Below are positions 1 to 11,290 of a stretch of 64,000 nucleotides of DNA, piece after piece. The notes beneath the pieces were generated by a model. It was not told the DNA's origin, did not search any database, and worked only from the letters and a program-made list of their open reading frames with translations. Numbering within the stretch: the stretch's first letter is position 1; every line of letters begins with the position of its first letter. The position numbers were made by a program, and so were the translations under genes. Source of the stretch: Anniella stebbinsi (lineage: Eukaryota > Chordata > Lepidosauria > Squamata > Anniellidae); assembly GCA_029215795.1 (NCBI GenBank), contig JARDYH010000004.1, positions 198,634,017 through 198,698,016 of the forward strand, given 5' to 3'.

Positions 1-2273
1 GACCTGGGGGGTCAGATCGGATCGGATCGGAGGATGGTCGGATCGGATCGGACCGGATGTCCGATCCGGATCGGACGCCATTTTGAATGCTTTTTCCCAT
101 AGCCAAGTATTGTTTTACAAAAACGCCCATAACTTTTTCATTTTTAAAGATAGAAGGATGAAACTTGGGCATATTGTAGACTGGTTAGGGATAGTTATCT
201 GTGAGAAATTTCAGAAAGATTGGTGCATGCATTTTGTGGCAATTAATTTTTTAATAAATACCCAGGAATGCCTATAACTTTGTCATTTTTAAAGTTACAC
301 ACATGAAACTTTGCCACATTGTAGGTGGTACCTTGGGACCTATGTGTGTGAAAGTTCAGAAACATAGGTGCTTGCCTTGTGCTTGCCTTGCCAAGCTCCT
401 TAATTAGGGCTGCCCAAATGATAATGGACGGGTGGTGTGTGTGCGCGCGTGGGCGGCGGTGGCGGCGGGCTTGGCAGCGTATCCTGGCGGCCGAGGCCGG
501 TTGTCTGGAGTGAAGCACGCGCTGTCAGTTGGTGAGCGGAGGGGCCATTCAGGCCGCCCCTCAGGGAGCTGTGGCGGCACATTGAACGCCCTCCCCATCA
601 TCCTCTTCATCATCACCTACCCCTGCGGCCCAGCGGAGCACAACAGCCCGCATTAGTCAAGCCCTTCAGGAGCCTCACAGCAGCCAGGCAGAGGCTCTGC
701 TGCCCAGGAACCGGCCCGCACGCGAGGACACCGGCGGGGCGCACACACAACGCCGGCGAGGGGGAGGAGAAGGGGAGGAACAAAGGATCAAAGAGATCGA
801 GAGAGAGTGATCCTTGCACGCATGGCCGCAAAACTGCTCAGCCGTTCTGCTTGAGTAAAAAGTGAAAGTAGGAAAGCAGACACGAGCCGAGTTCTTTTGT
901 TTCTCCTTCTGTAATGGATACTAGCTCAGTTTTGCAGCCAAGCATGCAAGGATCAAAGAGATCGAGAGAGAGCATTTCCTTTTTCTTCGCGGGAGGCGGG
1001 AGGGGGAGGAGGGAGAGACCAAGCCTCTGTGGAAAAACTTTTGAAACTTTTAATCTAAAAATTCCATAGCCATCAAATGCCTGGACCTATCATTCTGAAA
1101 TTTCTGACACATATCTACCCCTAACCCATCTACAAAGTGAGCAACTTTCAGACTTCTAACTTTTAAAATAAAAAAGTTATAGGCATTTCCTCATTGTTTC
1201 AAAAATACCTTGCCACCACATGCCTGGACCCAGCTTTCTGAAATTTTACACACATATCAAGCAAAGTGTTCCCTGTAATGTGCCCATGTTTCCTGTTTGT
1301 ATCTTTAAAAATAAAAAAATGGGAGGCGTAACTGTATTTACCCCACTACTACCCATTTTTCTAAAATTAATTGCCACACAAGGCAAGCACCTATGTTTCT
1401 GAAATTTCACACACGTAGTTCCCAAGGTACCACCTACAATGTGGCAAAGTGTCTTGTGTGTAACTTTACAAATGACAAAGTTATAGGCATTCCTGGGTAT
1501 TTATTAAAAATTTAATTGCCACACAAGGCAAGCACCTATGTTTCTGAAATTTCACACACATAGGTCCCAACGTACCACCTACAATGTTGCAAAGTTTCAT
1601 GTGTGTAACTTTAAAAATGACAAAGTTATAGGTGTTTCTTTCCACATTGTTTCAAAAATTAATTGCCACACAAGGCAAGTACCTAGCTTTCTGAAATTTC
1701 ATACCCATATCAAGCCAAGTGTATCCTGTAATGTATCCAAGTTTCCTGTTTGTATCTTTAAAAATAAAAAAATGGGAGGCGTAACTGTATTTACCCCACT
1801 ACTACCCATTTTTCTAAAATTAATTGCCACACAAGGCAAGCACCTATGTTTCTGAAATTTCACACACATAGGTCCCAAGGTACCACCTACAATATGGCAA
1901 AGTTTCATGTGTGTAACTTTAAAAATGACAATGTTATAGGCATTCCTGGTTATTTATTAAAAAATTAATTGCTACAAAATGCATGCACCAATCTTTCTGA
2001 AATTTCTCACAGATAACTATCCCTAAACAGTCTACAATATGCCCAAGTTTCATCCTTCTATCTTTAAAAATGAAAAAGTTATAGGCGTTTATGTAAAACA
2101 ATACTTGGCTATGGGGAAAAGCATTCAAAATGGCGTCCGATCCGGATCGGACCTCATCGGATCGGGTCGGATCGGATCGGAGGTTGGTCGGATCGGATCA
2201 GATCGGATTTTCCCAATTTTGGGGCGGATCGGATTCGGATCGTGGATCGGATCCGATCTGATGCACACCCCTA
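1..2273. mobile_element. Large foldback hAT element, left end outside the window
   Basis: The right end (TGCACACCCCTA, ending at 2273) matches the complete element at 35901-38757. Bases 1-385 match that element from about 35952 onward, so roughly 50 bases of the left end are missing. The right arm (about 800-2273) carries the same series of 145-160 bp modules, then a GGATC-rich subterminal stretch at 2140-2255. The left arm is cut short near 385 and followed by unrelated CpG-rich DNA. No transposase frame is present, so it is non-autonomous. The target duplication cannot be checked because the left flank lies outside the window. Confidence 0.8.
385..800. other. CpG-rich segment inside the hAT element, origin unknown
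   Basis: This stretch has many CG dinucleotides and GGCGG runs and matches neither arm of the related element at 35901-38757, where arm modules would be expected. It may be captured host DNA, an insertion, or the original centre of this subfamily. Both strands have short open frames (for example 432-656 on +), but none resembles a protein I recognise, and open frames are expected in GC-rich DNA. Confidence 0.5.
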
Positions 2274-2538
2274 CTCAAAATGTAGTTTAAAGAATAACAG
2301 TGAATTGTCCAGTGTTGTGAATCATAGGGGTGTGTTTGTGTGTGTGTGTGTTTGAAGGTCTCAGAGATTAAACTTCCTGTGTATCATTTAGTGTCTAGTA
2401 GTTTTGATATATCAAGAAACTAATACTTTAAAAAGTCTGTATCTGAAGGACTAAAGTGTTTTTTTAAGCCTGTAATGGTTGGAAGTGTACAATAAAGTTA
2501 CTTTGGGGCTATTTTTTCCCCTTATTTTGTTGGTGCAC
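2274..2538. other. Unannotated DNA with a short TG run
   Basis: AT-rich sequence with a TG-rich microsatellite at about 2331-2352. I see no gene or recognisable element. Confidence 0.5.
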
Positions 2539-2540
2539 TA

Positions 2541-3901
2541 CCATATTTCACAGAATCTAAGATGCCATCGATTCTAAAACACACCTTAATTTTAGGGCCA
2601 CCATCAGGAAAAAAGCATTGCATCGATTGTAAGATGCACACCCGCCGCTCCGGTCCTCCCCGCCAGTGCTGCCCCAGTCCACGCCACCCGGGTCTGCCAG
2701 CACCAGCGCCGGGGAGGCCGCTGCCAGCGAGGAACGGCCTTCCCCACTCACCTTCATTGCTGCTCTGGTCCTCGGCGCCAGCGCCGCTTGCAGCAGCCTC
2801 CCCGACTCATCCACTACCACTGCCACTGCAGCCGTCGCCCCTGGCCAAGATCCACCTCCCTCCCCCTTCGCTGCCCTGTTGCGGACGACCCTCCTCAGAC
2901 CCCCGGCCAGGCGCTGCTTCCATCGTCATCGTCCCCTCAGTCTGTCCAGGGGTGGGGTGGGGGAGATAGGCGGAGGAGGAAGAAATGGAGGGGCTGAGGG
3001 GAAAGGAATCAACTGAGGGGAGACTGCCGCCACCGCCTCGTCAGCCACCCTACACTGCACGGGGCTGCCACTTTGTTTCCTCACAAACAGCAGCACACAC
3101 ACACACACACACAAAGGAGGGCGGAGGCTGCACCAACCACAGCAAAAGCGTTGTCGAAGGAAAAGAGCACCTGAGCAGAGGCGCTCCGGCGGGCAGGTTT
3201 GTTTCTACTTTGTAGTAACTCCCTGGCCTGGAAATGTGGCATTACTACAAAGTAGAAACAAACCTGCCCGCCGGAGCGCCTCTCCTCAGGGGCTCTTTTC
3301 CTTCGACGTCTCTTTTGCTGTGGTTGGTGCAGCCTCCGCCCTCTTTCTTTGGGGTGTGTTTTGCTGTTTGTGAGGAAACGGAGCAGCTGCCACGTACAGC
3401 GTGGGGTGGGCAACAAGGCAGTGGCGGTGGCGGCAGCCTTCCCTCAGTTGATTCCTTTCCCCTCAGCCCCTCCGTTTCTTCCTCCTCCACCTTTTTAATG
3501 TTGCCTGTCTCCCCCACCCCACCCCTGGATGGACTGAGGGGACGACGACGATGACGATGACTGAAGGAGTGCCTGGCTGGGGGTCTGAGGAGGGTTGTTC
3601 ACAATGGGGCAGTGAAGGGGGGAGGGAGGCGGATCTTGACCAGGGGTGATGGCTGTGAAGGCAGTGGATGAGCCGGGGAGGCCACTGCAAGTGGCAATGG
3701 CGCCGAGGACCAGGGCAGCAATGGAGGTGAGTGGGGAAGGCCGTTCCTCGCTGGCAGCAGCCTCCCTGGTGCTGGTGCTGGCGGACCCGGGCAGCGCTGG
3801 AGAAATCTGGCGATGCTTAGAAGCCATCGATTCTAAGATGCACTCTATTTTTCCAGATGTAAATATGGGGAAAAATGCATCTTAGAATCGAGGAAATACG
3901 G
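2541..3901. mobile_element. Palindromic TIR element at a TA site (Tc1/mariner-like, non-autonomous)
   Basis: The ends CCATATTTCACAGAATCTAA and, reverse-complemented, CCGTATTTCCTCGATTCTAA are inverted repeats. TA flanks both sides (2539-2540 and 3902-3903), as expected for the Tc1/mariner superfamily. Almost the whole element is one palindrome: arms at about 2643-3218 and 3242-3823 pair around a loop of about 23 bases. The arms are GC-rich. The end motif (GATTCTAAGATGCA) recurs twice near each end. The open frames here are proline- or serine-rich palindrome products, not a transposase. The superfamily rests only on the TA flank and end structure. Confidence 0.72.
3092..3113. repeat. (CA)n microsatellite
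   Basis: About ten CA units in the left arm of the palindromic element. The right arm lacks the expansion, so it arose after the palindrome formed. Confidence 0.9.
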
Positions 3902-3903
3902 TA

Positions 3904-4529
3904 TATGGGACAGGAAGACAAGGTATGGTGGGTTGAGAAACTTAGCAATTTCCATTGTCTTACGAGCTCTCATTATAAAATCAATAGAAATAGAGCTGTG
4001 AGTTTTGGAGAGCTATGAAAAAGATTAAAGCAATCATTAATGTCTCCATCGTTCATCCACTCAGAGTGTATACATTTAGCAGCTATTTCTCCCAAAAGCA
4101 GAGATAAATTATGGTCCCTGGAATGATGTCCATGTATCCATTAGGTACAATGTCTCACAAGAAAACAGCATATTACAGAATAGAAATAGGAGAGAAGTGC
4201 ACCAAAGACATTGCAGCATCCTCTTCAGGGCCTGCAGCCTTATTTTCTCTCTTCACACTCATTGTATGGGAAACCTTTCAGGAGAACTTTAATACACATG
4301 GGGGCTGCTTTTTAAATTCATGGACCCAATTTCCAACGATGGGCATCTATCTAAATTTACCTACCCAAGGATTCACAGTAAGAATCAAAGCTGATATGGA
4401 AGCAAAGTGTGGCCATTTTGGTACAACCCTGATTAATCTTAATCTATAATAGCTTTGTTATCAGCTTCTCTGGTGTGTGGACTGCAGCCCATGGACCTTT
4501 TCACATGGGCTGAATGATCCAGTATTTTT
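3904..4529. other. Unannotated AT-rich DNA
   Basis: No repeat family recognised. A 112-codon open frame at 4111-4449 (+) shows no recognisable domain and is probably chance. Confidence 0.45.
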
Positions 4530-4627
4530 TATGCAGTTTTGATGATGTGTGTTATGTTTTGATCAGTTTTATTTGTCATGTTGTTGTTCCCCGCCTCGAT
4601 CCGGACGGAGAGGCGGGTAAGAAATAA

Positions 4628-4664
<37 letters not shown>
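4530..4664 (+). mobile_element. 3' tail of an L2/CR1-like LINE (family A) with (ATT)n end
   Basis: The motif GTTCCCCGCCTCGATC, then GAGGCGGGTAAGAAATAAA and an (ATT)n run (about 4627-4664), is the same tail seen in reverse at 5152-5240 and 48595-48690. Here it is in plus orientation and severely 5'-truncated. Ending in a short tandem repeat rather than poly(A) is usual for L2/CR1-type LINEs. Confidence 0.65.
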
Positions 4665-4666
<2 letters not shown>

Positions 4667-4743
4667 CCAGTAGACGTTACAATTTCTATGCCAACTCTTT
4701 CTAAGTTTGTACAAGATTATGAAGGAACTACAGGGTCATTAAA

Positions 4744-4925
4744 ATCTAAGAACAGCCATGTTGGATCAGACCAAGGGTTCCGTCTAGTCCAGCACTCTGT
4801 TCATAGAGTGGCCAACCAGCTGTTGACCGGGAACCCACAAGCAAGACAGGAGTACAACAGCACCCTCCCACCACTGTTGCCCAGCAACTGCTGTACACAG
4901 GCTTACTGAATCTGCTACTGGATGT
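4744..4925 (+). repeat. Dispersed repeat R1 fragment
   Basis: The text around GATCAGACCAAGGGT and GGGAACCCACAAGCA recurs at 9035-9190, 50085-50228 and, reversed, at 25640-25905. It is a common reptile interspersed repeat, possibly the 3' part of a LINE or a SINE derived from one. I do not assign a formal name. Confidence 0.65.
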
Positions 4926-5151
4926 AGAATGGAATGCACCTTCAGTGTATATGCCTAGGCAACATCACCTGCCCTGCACTTCCTCAATTGGCATCATACC
5001 CCCTCCCAACTGAGATGCATGCTATGGGAATGCCCATGCTAAGGGAGTGCCCACCATTATCTTCAACAGTTGATTGGAGATAACTGTGAGGATTCTTCTG
5101 TTTACCCTCCCAATTAGGAATCAATGATCAAAGATAACAGCAGAGTCCCCT

Positions 5152-5455
5152 TATTTTATTTATTTATTTATTTATTATTTTATTTTATTTCTGACCCAAC
5201 TTCCCATCCAGATCGAGGCAGGGAACAACAATAAATATAAATACAAGAATCATAAAATAGATAAAACATAAAAACAAATAAAAACAAATACATTATTAAA
5301 AACATCTTAAAATTAAACTGGGCAGGCTTGCCGGAAGAAAGCAGTCTTCATGGCTCTCTTAAATTCTTGAAGACTGCTAATTTGTCGAATCTCATCCGGC
5401 AGGCCATTCCACAGTCTGGGAGCGGCAGAAGAGAAGGCTCTCTGGGTAACACGCA
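5152..5455 (-). pseudogene. LINE family A: C-terminus, 3' UTR and (TTTA)n tail
   Basis: Read on the minus strand, the frame continues from the RT fragment at 5456-6349 with one frameshift near 5460-5470. It gives a typical L2/CR1 C-terminus (PRLWNGLPDEIRQ, then FKRAMKTAFF) before a stop near 5315. An AT-rich 3' UTR, a GCCTCGATC-containing tail and a TTTA microsatellite (5157-5190) follow. It is the 3' end of the same element as the next entry. Confidence 0.75.
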
Positions 5456-6380
5456 TCAGCCTAGTTCTGGCTGACTGGAGTAAATTCTTCCCAGAGGACC
5501 TGAGTGTGCAGGTGGATTATATGGGAGAAGGCGATCCCGCAGGTAACCTGAACCCAAACCATGTAGGGCTTTAAAGGTAATAACCAACATTTTATACTTT
5601 GCCCGGAAACTAATTGGCAGCCAGTGGAGTGATTTTAAGATTGGTGTTATGTGGTGACCCCTAGATGTACTGGTGACCCACCTGGCTGCCATATTTTGAA
5701 CTAATTGAAGTTTCTGGACTAGGCACAAAAGTAGCCCTATGTATAGCGCATTGCAGAAGTCGAGCCTCAAAGTTACCAGCGTGTGCACTACCGTCTTTAG
5801 GTCTTCCAACTCTAGGAAGGGGCGCAGCTGGCGTATCAGCCGAAGCTGATAGTAGGCACTCCTGGCTGTCGCATCTATCTGAGCTGTCATTTGGAGCGAC
5901 GGATACAGGAGCACCCCTAAACTGCAAACACAGTCTTTCAGGGGGAGTGTAACCCCATCCAGAACTGGTTGACACACCTCCAAACCCAGGTTGTGGCCTT
6001 TGACAGCAAGCACCTCCGTCTTGTCTGGATTCAGCTTCAGTTTGTTTTTCCTCATCCAGCCCATTACCGCCTCCAAGCATTCATTCAGAGGAGACACACT
6101 ATCCTTAGCTGACGATGTTGTCGAAGGCATAGAGAAATATATTTGGGTGTCATCAGCATACTGATAGCACCCCGCCCCATGCCTCCGGATGATCGCTCTC
6201 ATCGGTTTCATATAAATGTTAAATAGCATTGGGGAAAGGATGGCAACTTGTGGTACACCACATAGCAGCTCCTTCTTTGAAGAGCAGCTATCCCCAAGCA
6301 ACACCATCTGGAACCTGCCCGAGAGATAGGACTGGAACCATTGAAGCACAGTGCCCCTGATTCCCAGTCCTCTCAGGTGT
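5456..6380 (-). pseudogene. Reverse transcriptase fragment of an L2/CR1-like LINE
   Basis: A 297-residue open frame covers the middle and end of a non-LTR reverse transcriptase. It has LQWFQSYLSGRF at the start, GVPQ-AILSPMLFNIYM near residues 31-47 (the usual GS after GVPQ reads VA), the catalytic YADD at residues 64-67, and an LHWLP motif near residue 240. The first listed codon is GTG, and the frame stays open upstream to about 6380, so this is not a real start. The N-terminal RT and the endonuclease are missing (5' truncation). It was not active as it stands. The clade (L2 versus CR1) is judged from overall pattern only. Confidence 0.85.
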
Positions 6381-6479
6381 TCCTGAGCCCTGAAGGCATG
6401 GGAGAGTGGGGCTCAGTTGAGGCCTTGCAGACCTGTGGCCTAAATTATCCCATGGGCCAGAGGTTTCCCATACCTTGGC

Positions 6480-7172
6480 CTAATCTACACCTGCAGCCCT
6501 TTTGCAAAGGAGGAAGGGTGATTGTGACTTTTCCCACTTCCACGATCAGCACTCACGGGGCACACACGAGCAACAATTCCCACAATGACAGGAGTGCCAT
6601 TGCAGGAGGAAGTGTGTCCCATGATGACACTTCTGCATGTGGATAGGGAAAAGTGGGCATGGCTATGCAGGCCTGCTACGGGCCTGTTGTTTTGACTTAT
6701 CTGAGATGCACATGAACACAAACACACAGCTACACATTGGGTGGATAGGCAGTTCATTGAATATGTGATGCTGTGCAGAGATATGTTCATGTAAAAAAAA
6801 AAAAAAATACACACTCTCGGTGCCAAAACTCGCTGATACACATCCAAAACCTGCGGTGAAAATGGTGGCTGCGTTCACTCCCACATATCTCCGAAACGGC
6901 TGGACACGCCTCTGACAGTGGGTTGGCTGTTCGCTGAGCCAGCAACTCGTGCTGAATAGCAACAGCTTCCCAAAGGGGGGGCACGCCAGCCACGGACTTC
7001 AGGATTGTAGTGAGAGAGCCGGAAAAAACGTGACAAAACCAGTCAGTGATATTCCTGAATAACTGAATGGTGGACCTGAGATCACCACGGGAGCAGGTGA
7101 ACGTCATGTGGCCCGTAAGTGATGACTTTGATGCAATTCCGCAATAAATGGCTGGTGTAGACACCCCCCTAG
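6480..7172. mobile_element. Possible non-autonomous DNA element
   Basis: The left side begins CCTAATCTACACCTGCAG and the right side ends GGTGTAGACACCCCCCTAG, so a weak inverted relation (CTACACC) can be seen. A poly(A) run of about 15 lies at 6794-6808. The interior is mixed and I recognise no family. No clear target duplication was found. Confidence 0.3.
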
Positions 7173-8222
7173 TCTAGAGTGAATGTAAGGTTCATGATGC
7201 CATGAAGCACCAAATGCAAGAGTACCAGGTTCCAAGTTCACAATAGGCGGGGACATCTTGCTTTATTACAAACAGCTTAATGACACTCCTAGTGTGGTGG
7301 ACTGTGGAACTCTAATTTTAGTGCTCTACTTCACCCAACCTTGTCATGCTAAATAAAAGAAAGATTCAAGCTATATGTAGAACATTTCTGTGAAAAGACA
7401 GAATACGTCATCGAGTCTAAACCTCTGGTCTGTTCATGGAAATGGCAAAGAAATCTCCTTGATGACATATTGAATTGTCACATTCTGCAGGTTCCTCCAC
7501 AGCAAAATTGCTATAACCTCTGCCCCACAATAAGATGAAACTATCATCACCCTGTTGCAGGGGTGGGCAGCCTATGGGCCACATGTCGTCCCTCCCCGCC
7601 TCTGCTGTGGGTGTCATGTCAGCAAACCCCCCCCCCCCAGCAATTTCCTGCCTAATTTCAGCAGCAAATCGCTACAGAGACTTAAAGAGCACAAATTTAG
7701 CTTGAAAACAAGCAGCAGCAGTAGCAGGATGGGTGGGTTCCTGGTTTGGAAAGTGGTCTCCTGCCCACCCTCCCAAGTTGCTCACTCCCAGCCTAGCCCT
7801 TTTAAACCCTCTTGGACCAAGAGATTATTTCCAAATCCTTTTCAACCCTGCTACATGTCAAGCTAGGTTCTTTGCCAGTTCCTTGTGCCTTGCTAGCTCT
7901 GTTCTATGTTTCTAGAGCACCAAACACCACCCATATCCCTTCTGTTCTTGCCATATGATTTATAATGGTCATGCTTCAAAATATTGCCATTAATTCCTGA
8001 CTGAAAAGTGGCATGTTCCTTTTGCAACTTCAGGGGTATATTCAGGAGACATTCTTTACCTAGGTAAAGAGTTCCCCTCCTCCAACCCTAATGAGCACAG
8101 TTTTTCAATATTTCTGTAATCAGCTCTCTTTAAGTGGCAGTCAACAGAATTGTTTTTGAAAGGCAATGCCAAATAGCATCACTGCTTTTAAATAAGGAGG
8201 AGTATGTCATAAAATATTAATC
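7173..8222. other. Unannotated DNA with a MITE-like fragment
   Basis: A short CAGGGGTGGGCAGCC stretch at about 7557-7572 resembles the start of a hAT MITE (compare 59816). A C run of about 13 follows at 7627-7639. Nothing else is recognised. Confidence 0.35.
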
Positions 8223-8539
8223 CTAAGCCTTATTGCTGGCCTTCTCTTGAAATGCAATGTGAGTATAGTATTGCATTGGCATCACATACAAATAAAAACA
8301 TAACAATGTATGACGGCTGTAAATCCAGACCAATAAATGCTGACACATGAAAACAAATGAATTTATTGTTGTTGTTGTTTTTGAGGCTTTGTTTGTAAAA
8401 CAGCCTCGTGCATTGCTTCCCATGCATTTGCAGCAGGCTCAGTGTCAGCACATGGCAGCTGGCAGGCCCCCAAAACTCAGGAAGGGCAACACTGACATGG
8501 GTCAACTCACAGAAGGATGTCTCAAACAATACCATAAGG

Positions 8540-8563
8540 CACAGATAAGAACATAAGAAGAGC

Positions 8564-8596
<33 letters not shown>

Positions 8597-8605
8597 CTCT
8601 TTTCT
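8540..8605. repeat. R1 start fragment and (ATT)n microsatellite
   Basis: AAGAACATAAGAAGAGCCA, the usual start of dispersed repeat R1, runs directly into about ten ATT units (8565-8596). This looks like repeat expansion or recombination at the R1 end. Confidence 0.6.
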
Positions 8606-8842
8606 TGCTTGTGGTGTTTTTTTTAGATGGACACGATAGGTTTTGCCAAGTCATGCTGTCGTTTGATGATTCAAGAATTTCCTGACAATTGAGCATGTTT
8701 TAAGTATGACTGCTTTCTGGATGTTGGCGTGGATGTATTTTGGTAGGCCCAGTTTCTGAAGGTTTTAAGCATAGTTTTTTGATGTCATGCCAGTGACTGA
8801 GGTGACTAACGAAATAATTGTGACCTTTTCCTGTTGCCATAG

Positions 8843-8985
8843 TTCTCCTCCTCCTCCTCCTCCTCCTCCTCCTCCTCCTCCTCCTCCTCCTCCTCCTCCT
8901 TTCTATACTGCCCCATAGCCAAAGCTCTCTGGGCAGTTTACATAAAATCAAAACATTAAAAATGGTATATAAACTTTAAAAACAT
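8843..8985 (-). mobile_element. LINE family B 3' tail with (TCC)n microsatellite
   Basis: A pure TCC run (8843-8899) abuts TATACTGCCCCATAGCC and AAGCTCTCTGGGCAGTT, the reversed 3' tail shared with 35000-35090 and, in plus orientation, with 18960-19040 and 41900-41960. Only the tail remains. The arginine-rich frame opposite is a product of the TCC run. Confidence 0.65.
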
Positions 8986-9034
8986 GAAAACATACAATAT
9001 ACAGTATACACAAGAACATACATCTAAAAACAAC

Positions 9035-9195
9035 TATAAGGGTCCATCTAGTCTGGCATTCTGTTCACACAGTGGCCAATCAGCTGTCCACAGAAACTCA
9101 CAAGCAGGGCAACAGCACCTCCCCCCTATGTTTCCCAGCAACTGTGTCTGATACTAGAAGTAGCACATAGCTATCAGGACTAGTAGCCATTGATA
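9035..9195 (+). repeat. Dispersed repeat R1 fragment
   Basis: GGTCCATCTAGTCTGGCATT, CACAGTGGCCAATCAGCTG and CAGGACTAGTAGCCATTGA match the order seen in the other R1 copies. It is 5'-truncated and diverged. Confidence 0.65.
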
Positions 9196-9248
9196 GTCTT
9201 CTCCTCCAGCATGCTTTATATGGCAAGACAAAACCAGGACTACATGAG

Positions 9249-9773
9249 TAGGGATGGGAGTTTGCCGAGATTCATTAAGTTCCATCTTGAAGCTTAAATT
9301 GCCTTGCTCTTGTTTTGGATTGTGATGTATCACCCCCTTCTTTTTGTTTGGATGGAAAAAGTACACATTTTGGTATGCAAGGGGAGGGGCTGTCACTCAA
9401 TGGTAGATCACATACTTTGCATGAAGAAGGTCCCAGGTTCAATCACCAGCATCTCCAAGAAGGGCTAGGAAAGAATCCTGCCTGAAACCCTGGAGAACAG
9501 CCAAGGGCCAATCCGTGTCTGTCTGAGTATAAGGTCCCTATGTTTCTAATTTTTTACATGCACACCCAAATGTGCATTCCCACCCCCCATAAAGTGCTAA
9601 ATGCATATTTTTGAAGTTCATATTTCTCTAAAGAATGCATTTTATGAATGCAAGCTCATGAATGAGTGAGCTTTCTCTGTAAATTGTAGCTTTATTCCCA
9701 TTTGCATTCAAGATTGCGAACAGGGAAAATCTGAGCAAAAATGAAATAACTCTTGAATTCTTGCACATCCCAA
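9249..9773. mobile_element. Possible hAT-like element split by a SINE
   Basis: The left side begins TAGGGATGGGAGTTTGCC and the right side, reverse-complemented, begins TTGGGATGTGCAAGAATTC, which resemble degenerate hAT ends. A tRNA-derived SINE (9384-9545) interrupts it. I could not see an 8-bp duplication, so the boundaries are tentative. Similar motifs occur at 47712 and 46448. Confidence 0.4.
9384..9545 (+). mobile_element. tRNA-derived SINE
   Basis: An A-box-like stretch (CACTCAATGGTAGATCACA) is followed by a B box (GGTTCAATCACC, 9436-9447) and a SINE body with CCTGCCTGAAACCCTGGAGA. The tRNA-like head is too diverged and too short of a cloverleaf to be a tRNA gene. Relatives lie at 54518-54640, 57000-57110 and 62935-63042. 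Confidence 0.72.
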
Positions 9774-10158
9774 AGAGAACGGTCCTTTTAAGCAAGAACA
9801 ATTTTTGAAATTGCACTACATGTTCCTGAACACGGATTACATCTGTTTAAGGCATAACCCTTAACTTTCAATTTCCTGGTTTGTGGAACTTGAGCCAATA
9901 TGACACAGCCTTAACTCTGGTCTTAAACCAGCAGGCTTTTTGATAAGTGAACTTAGAAAAGGACACAATTTATCAGAGTTTTACTTTAAATTATAAGGAA
10001 ATATTTCTTCCTTACCTTCATGTTTTACCTTATGTTATGCTTTCATAAAACTAAGTGCACAATCCAGGTAAAACTAAGTACTTTAAATTCCAGCTGGTTT
10101 TAGTTATAAGAGATTCTCTAAGAATTTATTAAACTGCAGTTCATTACAAAAGTTTAAT
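9774..10158. other. Unannotated AT-rich DNA
   Basis: No repeat or gene recognised. Confidence 0.4.
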
Positions 10159-10700
10159 TAGAGTGAAAATATGAAAAGGAGGACAGGGCTTCCGTACCTT
10201 TAAGAGTTGCATTGAAAAGGGAATTTCAGCAGGTGTCATTTGTATTAGGGATGTGCATCGATACCGATACAAATCGGAGAAAATCGGACATGTGATGTCC
10301 AATTCCGATGCTGGCCACAGGAGGTTCAATTTCTCCTGATCCATTTTTTATCGATCCAATTAATATAAGAAAAAATTGGAAAATCGGACCTCCATTTTAC
10401 ATGTTTTCGCCATAGGCTTGCATTGAGGGAAAGAAAGCTTTCCCCCAATACAAGTCTATGGGGAAAACATGGCGGCTGGTGAGTGGAGACCTCCCTCTCC
10501 CTCCCTCCCTCTCTCTCTCTCTCCCTCCCCCCACTCATGCTCCTTACCTGCTCCTCCTTGCTGCCTCCCGCTGCTTCTGTACTACTGATAAACAGGCCTT
10601 GAGGCCTGTTCCACAATAGAGCGACGTCGTGCCAGGTGATGGCATGCTGTCGTTCTATTGTGGAACAGCCCGCAAGGCCTGTTTATCAGTAGTATGGAGT

Positions 10701-10740
10701 GCACTTCTTACCTGCTTATCTTGCAGCAGGTAAGAAGTGC
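10701..10740. other. Small hairpin with splice-donor-like arms
   Basis: TGCACTTCTTACCTGC at the left pairs with GCAGGTAAGAAGTGCA at the right around a loop of a few bases. Each arm contains the CAGGTAAG donor consensus on one strand. Confidence 0.8.
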
Positions 10741-11290
10741 AAGAGGGGGGAGGTCTGCCCTTACCTGCCACCGTCCCACGCTGCCGTCCACTGCTTCCGT
10801 CTACTGCTAATTAGGCTTAGCTGCCTGGTTCTCAGAAGAGAGGCAATGTGACAGGTGATGATGTCACCCAGTGTGTCATAACTTTACTGAGAACCAGGCT
10901 GCTAAGCCTAATTAGCAGTAGACGTAAGCAGCGGGTGGCAGCGGGTGGCGACGGCAGGTAAGGAGCGTGAGTTGAGGGGAGGGAGGGGGAGGTCCCCCCT
11001 TACCTGCCACCATCCTGCACTACCATCTGCTGCCATCCGCTGCTTCCGTGTACTGCTAATTAGGCTTTGTGGCCTGGTTCTCAGTAGAGCAATGATTCAC
11101 CAGGTGACATCATCACCCGCCATGTCATCGCTCTTCTGATAACCAGACTGCAAAGCCTAATTAGCAGCACACGGAAGCAGCAGATGACAGTGGATGGCAG
11201 CGCGGGATGGCAGCAGGTAAGCAGCGTGAGTGGGGGAGGGTGGGAGAGGGCCGCCAATTTAGGTGTTTTTCCCATAGATTTACATTGGGG

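Noticed and set aside
8700..8951. Arginine-rich protein
   Set aside because: It is the translation of a (TCC)n microsatellite.
9384..9545. tRNA gene (A and B boxes)
   Set aside because: The boxes are followed by a SINE body instead of an acceptor stem, and related copies with the same body occur at 54518, 57000 and 62935.
9249..9773. Confident hAT assignment with target duplication
   Set aside because: The end similarity is partial and the flanking 8-mers do not match, so it is listed only as possible.
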